The position numbers and the translations under genes were made by a program. 61,634 nucleotides of DNA from Chitinophagaceae bacterium (GTDB lineage Bacteria > Bacteroidota > Bacteroidia > Chitinophagales > Chitinophagaceae). The notes beneath the pieces were generated by a model, which saw only the letters and a list, made by a program, of their open reading frames with translations, ran no database searches and was not told the origin of the DNA. The stretch covers positions 1 to 61,634 of the forward strand of contig JAEUVS010000076.1 in NCBI GenBank assembly GCA_016786745.1, given 5' to 3'. Below, piece after piece: positions 8,870-17,562 of the stretch; position 1 is the first letter of the stretch, and every line of letters starts with the position of its first letter.

Positions 8870-10644
8870 TTTTTTGCGGGAAGTCTTTTGAATACTTTTT
8901 TGTTCACTTTAACCGGGTACTTCTTTTTAAGTTCAGCAACCCATTGTTCTTCGAGAAATGCCTGGTAGTCGTTGATTACTGAACCCTTCGCATCATCAAA
9001 ACTTTTCGGCTCTTTTTCATTGTGCATTCTGATGATATAAGCGAAAGTTTTGCTGCTGTCCTGGTCGTTTGTAACAGGCGCTGTAATCAATCCTTCCGTG
9101 AAATTTGTTCTCCCCGCCACGGGAATCTGGCTGAGTTCGAAGCGTCCCGAGTCCGCCTGCACCATTCCGTTGCTTTGGTCGGCAAGTTTTCGCCAGAGGG
9201 AAAGATCATTTTTTACCAGGGTCTGTATCGAATCAACAACCTGGGGATCCGTGCATGTAATGATAATCGCATCGGCACTCATTTCCCAGTTGTACCTGTT
9301 TTTATTTTGATCGAAGTAATTTTTCAGGGCGACTGAATCGTCTGTCGCAGCGTCCCATACTTTTTTCTGCATAATGCCGAACAAAAGATTTCCTTCCCTG
9401 AATTCTTTCAGCTGTTCCGCAAATTCAGTATTATAATTTTCGAGATGCCCGCGGTAGTATTCAATTACGCTGCTGTCGGTGGCGAGATCGGCGGGCTTCG
9501 CGTCTTTGCGGATCGTTTCCCTGATTTTTTTTACCAGTATCGCCTGGGCGAATTGTATCCTGTCGCTCTGCATCACTTTCTCCTTCAGCATGTTCATATT
9601 GCCCTCGTTTTTGGGATCATCAATCACTTCAATCCTTTGCAGGCGCTGAAGTATGTGATACCCGTAAACAGTTTTTATCGGGCTGCTGATGTCGCCATCT
9701 TTCTGCAGGCTAAATGCAGTGTTAGTGAACAGCGTGTCGAATTGTCCAACGCCGAACGCTGCCATTTCACCGCCATTTTGATAAGTGAGATTGTCGTTGC
9801 TGTATGCTCTTGCTGAATCAGCAAATATCCCGCCCTCTATCAGGTTCGCGTATAGGGAATCTGCCCGGGCGCCGAGCGCATTTCTTGCTTCTTCACTCAT
9901 ACCGGGGTGGAATGCCAGCAGAATTTGCGCGACTCTTACCTGTCCGGCGGCTTTTCTTTCATGGTTATTTCTGAAAATATAAAAACCTGAAGAGTGTTGC
10001 ACCGGTTCTGAATATTTTCCGACAGGAGTGGAGTAAGCTGCATTTTCGAGTATATAAGGGAGTACAAATACCGTGATGTAACCCACTGATCCATGTTCGT
10101 AAGAAGCGCCTACTGTTTCGAAATCTTCTCCCGCCTGTAATCGTTTGTAGGCTTCATCAATTCTTTCCTTTGCTGTTTTTGTATCACCGGTATCAGCGCT
10201 GGTGCGAACGAGTATATATGATAGATTGATATCTTTCTTGCTTCTTTCAAATGCTTCATCAACGAGCAGTTGAATAGTAGCTTCATCTTTCAGAAAATTA
10301 TCAGCGAGCTGGTAACGAAACGATTCAAGCTCGGCTAATTGCGTCGATGTAGTATCCATCCCTGCATCTTTTGCTGATTGCACTTTCAGCTTAAACCTTG
10401 AATAGAGCTCGAGGTAATCGGCGTAGGAGATGGGAATTGCATTGGTATCACTGTTATTTTTATTGTAAGCATGGAGAAATTCATCCTTGCTTACAGCGTG
10501 TTTTCCGTAGGTAAAAAGAGTTTGACCATGTATTCCCGTGGTAACAAAAAACAAACAAATCGCAGCAAAGCCAATTTGTTTAACCAGGAACGGGCTTTTA
10601 TCCCGGCTTTTTCTCCGATCGCAGCTTGCCGTTGATGACTTCAT
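8866..10644 (-). CDS. Peptidylprolyl isomerase, PpiC/SurA-like, exported
   Basis: 592 residues with an N-terminal signal peptide (basic n-region to about 22, then IGFAAICLFFVTTGIHGQ). It has the arrangement of periplasmic folding factors: an N-terminal chaperone-like helical part with LYSRFKLKVQSAKDAG, then two parvulin-type repeats (about 135-235 with HSSGFYIF, and 235-345 with GYHILQ), then a long helical tail. Some parvulin active-site residues look altered, so chaperone activity may matter more than isomerisation. It begins 47 bases inside the preceding TlpA-like gene, with no better downstream start, and is translationally linked to it. Confidence 0.88.
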   Translation of the reverse strand: MKSSTASCDRRKSRDKSPFLVKQIGFAAICLFFVTTGIHGQTLFTYGKHAVSKDEFLHAYNKNNSDTNAIPISYADYLELYSRFKLKVQSAKDAGMDTTSTQLAELESFRYQLADNFLKDEATIQLLVDEAFERSKKDINLSYILVRTSADTGDTKTAKERIDEAYKRLQAGEDFETVGASYEHGSVGYITVFVLPYILENAAYSTPVGKYSEPVQHSSGFYIFRNNHERKAAGQVRVAQILLAFHPGMSEEARNALGARADSLYANLIEGGIFADSARAYSNDNLTYQNGGEMAAFGVGQFDTLFTNTAFSLQKDGDISSPIKTVYGYHILQRLQRIEVIDDPKNEGNMNMLKEKVMQSDRIQFAQAILVKKIRETIRKDAKPADLATDSSVIEYYRGHLENYNTEFAEQLKEFREGNLLFGIMQKKVWDAATDDSVALKNYFDQNKNRYNWEMSADAIIITCTDPQVVDSIQTLVKNDLSLWRKLADQSNGMVQADSGRFELSQIPVAGRTNFTEGLITAPVTNDQDSSKTFAYIIRMHNEKEPKSFDDAKGSVINDYQAFLEEQWVAELKKKYPVKVNKKVFKRLPAKN

Positions 10645-12043
10645 TTATTTGAAGGTATGATAGTTTTTTAGCGATAATCCGTTTGTCTTTGTCTAGCAGG
10701 TACAACAACGGAGTTTGGTACACATCATACAATTGCTTATAACCCGGCCTGCCTGCAGCTATTTCGGCTTCGTCTTTTCCGGGCGCGGGGTACACATGCT
10801 TCCACCCATTGAGATGATGGTCCTGAATAAATTTAAGCCATTCTGCTTTTGTGCCATCTGTTTTTACTCCGTACACTGTTACGCCTTCATCCTTCCATTT
10901 CGCTTTATAGATGGAGTCTACTTTAGGAACAATTTCCTTGCAATGCGAACATGTGGGATCCCAAAAACAGATCACGGTGAATTCAGCTTTCACATCATAC
11001 AGCGGCAAAGGTTTGTTGAGACTGTCAACCATGTTAAGCTGCGGCGCCGGGTTGCCGATCAAATTTGCCATCAGGCTATAAGCGCGCTTTGCAGCGAACT
11101 CGCGGTACTGCGGCGTGAAAAAATCAGCCTTCCCTGCGTTTATATATTTTTCAAACAGGTGCACGAATACTGCATCCTGCCCCATGTATTGCGGATTGAT
11201 ATACTGCTGAACGAAATGCACCATCAGGAATTTGTACATTTCTTTCGATGCTCTTGAATACAGCAGCATGTGATCAATTTCTTTGATCAGCGAATCAGGG
11301 CTGGGCGAAACAAGGTCGCGGTAATATTTTTCGAGCCGTGGTTGAAAAAACGGAGTGCGTACCATTCTGTCGTCCGTGTAAGCCATGTCATCCCAGTAGT
11401 GGTCCTTGTAAAAATGATAAACGAAGTTCGAATCGTACTTGCCTCCCGGGTGTTTTGATGCCGGCGGAATTCTGGGCTCCTCCATTGCTTTAAACAACGT
11501 AGACAGAAATGAATCGGGATATTTTTCCATGATGCTGTCCCTGAACTGCTGAAGTTCGCCCGTATATCGCCTGATACGCGTTGAAATTTCAGCTGAGTCC
11601 CGTTTTGTTTTAGCGGTAGCCAGTTGATGGTTCAACTCGCTAATCTGTTGTCCCTTCGATCCAGTAAAAAATGAGTACTCCTGGAACAACCGGTTCTCTT
11701 CGGACCCTGAGAATTTTACACTTGCAGGAAGGTTTGCACTGTCTGCCGATATCGAAAATTGCTGGTCCTTGTCTATAAGTAACTCAAGCATAATTTGTTT
11801 TGCCGGCGTTACGATGAAGTAAATACCACCCGGCAAGGGTTCAGCTCCCTTAAATGTTCCTTTTGAATTGCCATCGAGCACTACTGAATCGGCCACGGCT
11901 CGTACTTCTCCATAGTAATATCCCAGGTAAACCTGGGAATTTTTGTAGGGTTTCAGCTCAACATTTATCTCGTAGCCCGTTTGTGCGTTGAGGGTAGAGA
12001 ATGCTATTGCGGCAATTAAGAATAACAATGCTTGTTTGCTCAT
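10598..12043 (-). CDS. TlpA-family thiol-disulfide oxidoreductase with DUF4369-like N-terminus
   Basis: 481 residues from ATG 12043 (a GTG one codon upstream is possible). Signal peptide SKQALLFLIAAIAFSTLNAQ; a beta-rich DUF4369-like domain at about 20-120; a helical middle (DUF5106-like); and a C-terminal thioredoxin fold with the redox motif CSHC in FWDPTCSHCKEIVPK at about residue 370. Such periplasmic proteins reduce or shuffle disulfides. The SH dipeptide between the cysteines differs from the GP of classical TlpA. Promoter box at 12052-12059. Cotranscribed with the PpiC-like chaperone, consistent with a shared role in envelope protein folding. Confidence 0.87.
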   Translation of the reverse strand: MSKQALLFLIAAIAFSTLNAQTGYEINVELKPYKNSQVYLGYYYGEVRAVADSVVLDGNSKGTFKGAEPLPGGIYFIVTPAKQIMLELLIDKDQQFSISADSANLPASVKFSGSEENRLFQEYSFFTGSKGQQISELNHQLATAKTKRDSAEISTRIRRYTGELQQFRDSIMEKYPDSFLSTLFKAMEEPRIPPASKHPGGKYDSNFVYHFYKDHYWDDMAYTDDRMVRTPFFQPRLEKYYRDLVSPSPDSLIKEIDHMLLYSRASKEMYKFLMVHFVQQYINPQYMGQDAVFVHLFEKYINAGKADFFTPQYREFAAKRAYSLMANLIGNPAPQLNMVDSLNKPLPLYDVKAEFTVICFWDPTCSHCKEIVPKVDSIYKAKWKDEGVTVYGVKTDGTKAEWLKFIQDHHLNGWKHVYPAPGKDEAEIAAGRPGYKQLYDVYQTPLLYLLDKDKRIIAKKLSYLQINEVINGKLRSEKKPG

Positions 12044-12051
12044 CACTTTTA

Positions 12052-12059
12052 CAAATATA
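12052..12059 (-). promoter_or_regulatory. -7 promoter element for the TlpA-PpiC pair
   Basis: TATATTTG on the minus strand, 8 bases before ATG 12043 and 5 bases before GTG 12046. The transcript would have almost no leader. Confidence 0.6.
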
Positions 12060-12085
12060 CCGGGTGTTTTGTAGTATTATTGCTT

Positions 12086-13456
12086 ATGCTTTTGGTGTAT
12101 ACCGCGTCGAACGGGCCAAGGCTGCAATACATTGTTAATTTTTTCAGCGATGAGCTGTTCGACCGCCCGATCAGAATAACGACAAGTGAGAGGGAATATT
12201 TAAAATTCGATGGTCCGAAATTGAATTATTCCCGCAAGGAATTGTGTGCCGATGAATTCATTATCTATCCGGTAAACCTCCTTTTCGAAAAAGACGTCAC
12301 CAGGCAGGATATCAGTTGCTTTGAAACAGGTTATGGCAAGGCATTTTTTGAAACCGGGGGCGACTTCCAGTTCGACATCTTCGCCGCCTCCTTTTACCTC
12401 ATAACCCGCTACGAAGAATATCTTCCCCACGAAAAAGATGAATACGGCCGGTATGCGCACACCTCTTCGCTTGCGTACCGGGAAGCTTTTCTGAATCAGC
12501 CGTTGGTGAATACCTGGTTGCAGGAATTCAGGGCCGCGCTCGTCTTCCGGTTCCCCGGTATCCGCTTCAAAGGGCGCCATTTCGAAAACATTATCACCTA
12601 CGATATCGATATCGCTTATTCATACCTGTGCAAGGGATGGCTGAGAAATATAGGGGGAACACTACGCTCAATTTTGAAAAATGAATGGAATCCCGTTTTT
12701 GAACGGCTTGCGGTTCTGGCGGGCTTTCGGAAAGATCCCTTCGATTGCTATGAATGGCTCGATGCACTGCACCTGTACTGCCGCATCAAACCCTATTATT
12801 TCTTTCTTGTTCCGAAAAATAATTCGCAATACGATAAAAATGTCTCAACGTCCTCGAAACGCTTCAAAGAGCTTGTTGAATACTACTGTGCCACCTATAA
12901 CGTAGGCATTCATCCTTCGTGGCAGAGTGGCGACGATTCTTCATTGCTAAGAGAAGAAATCGAGTGGCTGGAAGTGGTCGGAGATAAAACTGTCCAGGCA
13001 AGCCGGCAACATTACATCCGCCTCACCTTACCGGAAACGTACCGCAAGCTTCTTGCTGCTGGTATTAAAAAGGATTTTTCGATGGGGTACGGAAGCATTA
13101 ACGGTTTCAGAGCTTCTGTTAGCAGCCCCTTTAAATGGTACGATCTCGCTAAGGACCAAGCGACCTCATTAACCGTATATCCTTTCTGCTTCATGGATGC
13201 CAACTCCTTTTATGAAGCAAAGCAATCTCCTTCTGAAGCTTTCGATGAATTGATGGCCTACTACAACGCGGTGAAAAAAGTGAATGGCATGCTGGTTACC
13301 ATCTGGCACAACAGCCTCCTCGGAAGCGACAAAAACACAGCAGGCTGGAGCCGCATGTTTGAAATTTTCATGAAAGAAATGGTGTACTGGGATGCTTATT
13401 ATGATGGCAGCAGCGTACTACGACAAGACGTCCTTTTCACGCGCGTCCTTCCTTAA
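12086..13456 (+). CDS. DUF7033 / polysaccharide deacetylase-family protein
   Basis: 456 residues from ATG 12086 (start MLLVYTASNGPRLQYIV). A frame opens at 12032, but the extra 18 residues are unlike homologous N-termini and overlap the divergent TlpA promoter. It resembles the Bacteroidota group with an N-terminal DUF7033 region (about 1-130, including DIFAASFYLITRYEEY) and a deacetylase-like barrel. NIITYDIDIAYSY (about 177-189) supplies the acidic metal-site motif, VGIHPSW a His, and WHNS near the C-terminus a late His. No signal peptide is evident. It may act on cell-surface glycans. The 3' end overlaps the convergent transporter gene by 39 bases. Confidence 0.75.
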   Translation: MLLVYTASNGPRLQYIVNFFSDELFDRPIRITTSEREYLKFDGPKLNYSRKELCADEFIIYPVNLLFEKDVTRQDISCFETGYGKAFFETGGDFQFDIFAASFYLITRYEEYLPHEKDEYGRYAHTSSLAYREAFLNQPLVNTWLQEFRAALVFRFPGIRFKGRHFENIITYDIDIAYSYLCKGWLRNIGGTLRSILKNEWNPVFERLAVLAGFRKDPFDCYEWLDALHLYCRIKPYYFFLVPKNNSQYDKNVSTSSKRFKELVEYYCATYNVGIHPSWQSGDDSSLLREEIEWLEVVGDKTVQASRQHYIRLTLPETYRKLLAAGIKKDFSMGYGSINGFRASVSSPFKWYDLAKDQATSLTVYPFCFMDANSFYEAKQSPSEAFDELMAYYNAVKKVNGMLVTIWHNSLLGSDKNTAGWSRMFEIFMKEMVYWDAYYDGSSVLRQDVLFTRVLP

Positions 13457-14353
13457 GGCGTGACTGATCATCCAAACGCCATACAGCGTTATCGCTCCGC
13501 CCGAAATGATAAACATCGTAAGCTTTTCATTGAATAATACCGCCCCGAGTATCACCGCAACTATCGGGTTAATATATGCGTAAATAGACATCAGCTCCAC
13601 AGAGAGCCGCTGCAGCGAATATAGGTAGGCCGCAAACGCGATTACCGATCCGAATACCACGAGGTAGAGGATAGCGGTCCACGCTTGCCACGGAATTTGA
13701 TTGATCGGAATAGTTGCTCCCGTTACATATGAAACGATGATTAGCACGGCACCGGCCATGAACATTTGAAGGCCGAGACTGAAGTATGGATTGAAATCAC
13801 GTGCTTCTTTTTTAGTGAACACCGTTCCTACGGCCCATGTCCACGAAGCTGTAAAGGAGATGGCTATTCCAAATAAAAACTCCGGGTTAAGAAAATCCTC
13901 CAGATGCTCGTAGAATATCACGCAAATGCCGGCGAAGCCAAGGAGAAAACCTTTAAGCGCAGCGCTGGGTATGCGGTCGCCGGATGAGAACATTCCGATT
14001 ATCACCATCCATAGTGGAAATGTTGCGGCGATAATTGCTCCGAGTCCCGCCGAAATATATTGAACTCCCCAGGTGGTGAGCCCGTTGCTGCAAAGAATAT
14101 TCAAGATGCTTAGTACCCCGATCACATACCACTCCCTGCCTCTCGGCCATTTTGCACCAGTTGCGATAAAGAAGATAATATATATGGCCCCTGCGAGAAG
14201 TTGCCTGAATCCTGCCAGTTGCAGCGCGGGCATATGCATCACGCCCTGTTTTGAAGCTACCCAGGTAGTGCCCCATAATATGCAAACGACGCCGAGCGCA
14301 AAGAGCGCTTTTGTCCGCATGCTGCTGCCGATTGCCGGTTTGATTATCTGCAT
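13418..14353 (-). CDS. EamA/DMT-family membrane transporter
   Basis: 311-residue inner-membrane protein with ten hydrophobic segments in two EamA repeats (about 15-150 and 165-300). Typical features are CILWGTTWVASK in helix 1, ATFPLWMVIIGM at the end of repeat one, and YAYINPIVAVILGAVLFNEKLT at the end of repeat two. Members export amino acids, nucleosides or other metabolites; the substrate cannot be told. It starts 22 bases behind purH on the same strand, which hints at purine-linked export but is not proof. Its last 39 bases overlap the convergent DUF7033 gene. Confidence 0.88.
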   Translation of the reverse strand: MQIIKPAIGSSMRTKALFALGVVCILWGTTWVASKQGVMHMPALQLAGFRQLLAGAIYIIFFIATGAKWPRGREWYVIGVLSILNILCSNGLTTWGVQYISAGLGAIIAATFPLWMVIIGMFSSGDRIPSAALKGFLLGFAGICVIFYEHLEDFLNPEFLFGIAISFTASWTWAVGTVFTKKEARDFNPYFSLGLQMFMAGAVLIIVSYVTGATIPINQIPWQAWTAILYLVVFGSVIAFAAYLYSLQRLSVELMSIYAYINPIVAVILGAVLFNEKLTMFIISGGAITLYGVWMISHALRKDAREKDVLS

Positions 14354-14375
14354 TCCTGTTCGTTCCGTATATCTG

Positions 14376-15881
14376 CTAATGTTTGAAGTGCCTCATGCCA
14401 GTCATCACCATCGCAAGATTGTTCGCCTTGCAATACTCTATGGAATCTTTATCCCTGATGGATCCGCCCGGCTGAATAAACGATGTTATCCCTGCCTCGT
14501 GCGACATCCTCACACAATCGTCGAACGGGAAAAACGCGTCTGATGCAAGCACTGCACCGTCGAGATTGAAATTAAACTGCCTCGCTTTTTCAATTGATTG
14601 CCTCAACGAATCGATCCTGCTCGTTTGTCCGCAGCCCTTACCGATCAGCTGCCGGTTTTTTACCAGCGCGATCGCGTTTGACTTAAGGTGCTTGCAAACC
14701 AGGTTCGCGAATTCCAGGTCTTTTTTCTCCGCGTCAGTGGCCGGCCTGCCGCCTGCGTCCTCCCAATTGATATAGTTCCCTTCATCTATTTCCTGGCTGA
14801 GTACACCATTCAACAATGAACGGTACTGAAACTTATTTTTGGCTTTGCCATTTTGCTGAAGGAGGATCCTGTTCTTTTTCGAGCGTAATACGGTAAGTGC
14901 GTCTTCGCTAAACGACGGTGCAATTAACACCTCGAAGAATATTTCGTTAATCGCTTCTGCTGTTGCTTTATCAATTTCTTTATTGCAGCCAAGGACTCCA
15001 CCGAACGCGCTTTCCGGATCTCCCGCCAGCGCTGCATCCCACGATTCCTTTACCGAATTCCTCGATGCTATCCCGCAAGGGTTTGTGTGCTTAATAATTG
15101 CAAATGTTGTTTCCGTGAACTCACTTATTAATTGCACGGCGGCATCAACATCAACAAGATTATTATAAGAGAGCTCTTTTCCATTCAACTGTGTAAACAA
15201 TTTAGAAATGTCGCCATAGTAATATCCCTGTTGATGCGGGTTCTCTCCGTAGCGCAATACTGTCGCGTTCCTGTCGAACGGGTTGAAATATTCCGTTTGC
15301 ATGAAATAGTTCGAGATCGCGAGATCATATCCCGTGCAAATGTTAAACGCTCTTGCCGCGAAGTCCCGGCGCTGGGCCAGGGTAGTTTCGCCCTTTTGTT
15401 CCGTTAGAATTTTTTCGACCTCCGTATAATCTTTCTTCGATGCAACCACCAGGACGTCCTTATGATTTTTAGCTGCCGCCCTGATCATAGAAGGTCCACC
15501 AATATCAATTTTCTCGATAATCGCTTTTTCATCTGTTGTCGAAGCAACAGTTTCTTCAAAAGGATACAGGTCAACGATTACAAGATCTATTTCAGGAATC
15601 TTGTATTCCTTCATTTCTTTCAAATGCTGCGCATCATCACGTTTTCCCAGGATTCCGCCAAAAACGCCTGGGTGTAATGTTTTTACCCTTCCGCCTAATA
15701 TCGACGGATACGTGGTGATATCTTCCACCGGTATCACCGGTATTTTCAACTTCTCTATGAACTGCTGCGTCCCGCCCGTAGAATAAATAATGACCCCGAG
15801 TGAATGCAATGTCTTTACAATGTTGTCGAGCCCATCTTTATAAAATACCGAGATCAGTGCAGAAGTTATTCTTTTATTCAT
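14376..15881 (-). CDS. purH: Bifunctional AICAR transformylase / IMP cyclohydrolase
   Basis: Last two steps of de novo purine synthesis. 501 residues. The N-terminal MGS-like cyclohydrolase domain (about 1-195) includes STGGTQ and GRVKTLHPGVFGG. The transformylase domain includes LRYGENPHQ, KHTNPCGIA (with the catalytic Lys-His pair), SAFGGVLGCN, SDAFFPFDD and QPGGSIRD. The C-terminal MVMTGMRHFKH matches the end of the family. -7 box at 15913-15920. Confidence 0.96.
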   Translation of the reverse strand: MNKRITSALISVFYKDGLDNIVKTLHSLGVIIYSTGGTQQFIEKLKIPVIPVEDITTYPSILGGRVKTLHPGVFGGILGKRDDAQHLKEMKEYKIPEIDLVIVDLYPFEETVASTTDEKAIIEKIDIGGPSMIRAAAKNHKDVLVVASKKDYTEVEKILTEQKGETTLAQRRDFAARAFNICTGYDLAISNYFMQTEYFNPFDRNATVLRYGENPHQQGYYYGDISKLFTQLNGKELSYNNLVDVDAAVQLISEFTETTFAIIKHTNPCGIASRNSVKESWDAALAGDPESAFGGVLGCNKEIDKATAEAINEIFFEVLIAPSFSEDALTVLRSKKNRILLQQNGKAKNKFQYRSLLNGVLSQEIDEGNYINWEDAGGRPATDAEKKDLEFANLVCKHLKSNAIALVKNRQLIGKGCGQTSRIDSLRQSIEKARQFNFNLDGAVLASDAFFPFDDCVRMSHEAGITSFIQPGGSIRDKDSIEYCKANNLAMVMTGMRHFKH

Positions 15882-15912
15882 GCCAGGCGAGTTAATTTCT
15901 CTTTGAAGGCTG

Positions 15913-15920
15913 CAAAGCTA
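15913..15920 (-). promoter_or_regulatory. -7 promoter element for purH
   Basis: TAGCTTTG followed by C on the minus strand, 31 bases before the purH ATG and overlapping the last codons of comEC. purH can therefore be transcribed independently of comEC. Confidence 0.5.
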
Positions 15921-17459
15921 CTTCAATTGAAATTTATGGCCATTCCTGGCAGCAAAAAAGATAATAACATATATCAGTATGACCTGTAAAAGGTTGATAT
16001 CTATTCCCCTGATCGAAGAGAACGGAAAACTGTCCAGGTACTCTACCAGGCTATTCATCAGCCTGATCAGCATTTCAAGTATCACTCCGGTTGCCCGTGC
16101 CACCGGCTCTATAAAATAAATGCCGCACAATACTATCTCCCCGATAAGAATAATACCCGAAAGTGGTATAGCGATGGAATTCGTCACCATGAACAATGTC
16201 GGGAACTGGCCAAAGTAGTACAACAACACAGGCATCGTTAAAATCTGCGCCGACAGCGTAACAGCATTTAACTTCCAAATTCCATCAAGTAACTTATTGT
16301 CGGGTATGTACAGCGCATACATTTGTTTTCCGAACAAAGTAATACTCAGCAAAGCCGCGTATGACAATATAAAACCCAAATCCCACAGCCAGTACGGGTC
16401 GTAACACAACAGGAAAAACGCCGACGTCGCGAGGTTGTTCAGCAACGATGAACTTCTCGACACACTTTGCGCAATTACTACCGAACTGAACATTACGGCC
16501 GACCGTATTACCGACGGCGACCCTCCCGCAAGCAGGCTAAACATCCATAATCCAAGCAGAATTGCGATGGGTCTCAAAATTCTGCCCGTTCGCCTGCTGC
16601 CAAGCGGCCGGCAAAACATATTCAATATCCCATAGATCAAACCAAGGTGTAAACCGGAAATCGCAACCACATGCACCACACCTGTATTACTGTACGATTG
16701 TATCAGATCCTTGTCCAGGTCGTTTTTGTAACCTATCAACAGCGCTTCGGCAAGGCCACATTCTTTCTTTCCCCGGATATTTTTATGAAGCACGTTGATT
16801 ACCCATTGCTGCGTTCTGAACAAAAAATCTTTGACTGCATTTTTATCGCTACCCTCTAATACGACATATTCTGACGGCCCAAGGAACACCTGGTAGTGAA
16901 TATTTTTTAGCGCACAGTACTTTTTATAGTCAAATGGAGAGTTGGCTACGAAATTTTTTATCGGCTCGGGGTTTTTTCGAAATCCAATTCTGCTTCCATA
17001 CACCGGCGGTGGCCTGATACTATCGTTCCTGAAGTAAATAAGAATGTTTTGTTCTCTTGAAATATCAGCGTCGCTGGTAATAACACTAACCACTGATTGC
17101 GCCTTCCACGATGATTTCTTTTTCAGCGGCGGTTCTTCAATGGAAGCGACATAAATCGCGCGTGTCGATTCGCTTATTGCATCCTGATTTATGAACGGGT
17201 TTTTGACAAACGCGATCAGTGCTCCAGCAGAGAGGATCAGCGAATTAACTAATAAACCTCTCAGAAAATTAAAATGGTACTGCCATTTTAATTTCAGTTT
17301 CGGGAAATATGAAATCGCAATAAGTGTAGCAGCCAATGTGCTGATGAAGAATCCGATATGTGGCTGGCAGTAGTGATTCAGGAGGATGCCTGCAATGAAT
17401 GACAGGACTACCCTGATCATCGGTGCGTCTTTCCAGAAAGGCAGGTCGAATTTCTTCAT
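15918..17459 (-). CDS. comEC: ComEC/Rec2-family DNA uptake channel protein
   Basis: 513-residue polytopic membrane protein. An N-terminal DUF4131-type region (about 15-190) follows two or three membrane spans. The Competence domain (about 225-500) contains GYKNDLDKDLIQSYSNTGVVHVVAISGLHLGLIYG, here quoted as its start GYKNDLD and end SGLHLGLIYG, and AGGSPSVIRSAVM, all diagnostic for ComEC. The C-terminal metallo-beta-lactamase domain found in longer ComEC proteins is absent, as is common in this phylum. It would carry single-stranded DNA across the inner membrane in natural transformation. Confidence 0.9.
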   Translation of the reverse strand: MKKFDLPFWKDAPMIRVVLSFIAGILLNHYCQPHIGFFISTLAATLIAISYFPKLKLKWQYHFNFLRGLLVNSLILSAGALIAFVKNPFINQDAISESTRAIYVASIEEPPLKKKSSWKAQSVVSVITSDADISREQNILIYFRNDSIRPPPVYGSRIGFRKNPEPIKNFVANSPFDYKKYCALKNIHYQVFLGPSEYVVLEGSDKNAVKDFLFRTQQWVINVLHKNIRGKKECGLAEALLIGYKNDLDKDLIQSYSNTGVVHVVAISGLHLGLIYGILNMFCRPLGSRRTGRILRPIAILLGLWMFSLLAGGSPSVIRSAVMFSSVVIAQSVSRSSSLLNNLATSAFFLLCYDPYWLWDLGFILSYAALLSITLFGKQMYALYIPDNKLLDGIWKLNAVTLSAQILTMPVLLYYFGQFPTLFMVTNSIAIPLSGIILIGEIVLCGIYFIEPVARATGVILEMLIRLMNSLVEYLDSFPFSSIRGIDINLLQVILIYVIIFFAARNGHKFQLK

Positions 17460-17540
17460 GAGTGCAAGCTAGAATGTTTGCATTCAATAGAAATGGGATA
17501 AAAACGGTAATGAGGAAGTATTTTCCACAAGGAGTGAATC

Positions 17541-17562
17541 GCTTCACGCCTCACGCCTCACG
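17541..17562. repeat. Short TCACGCC repeat tract
   Basis: In the comEC-carB gap the plus strand reads GCTTCACGCCTCACGCC and then TCACG, a run of TCACGCC-type units. The same word CTTCACGCCTCACGC recurs at 29257-29271 in the mscS-merR gap. Confidence 0.5.
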
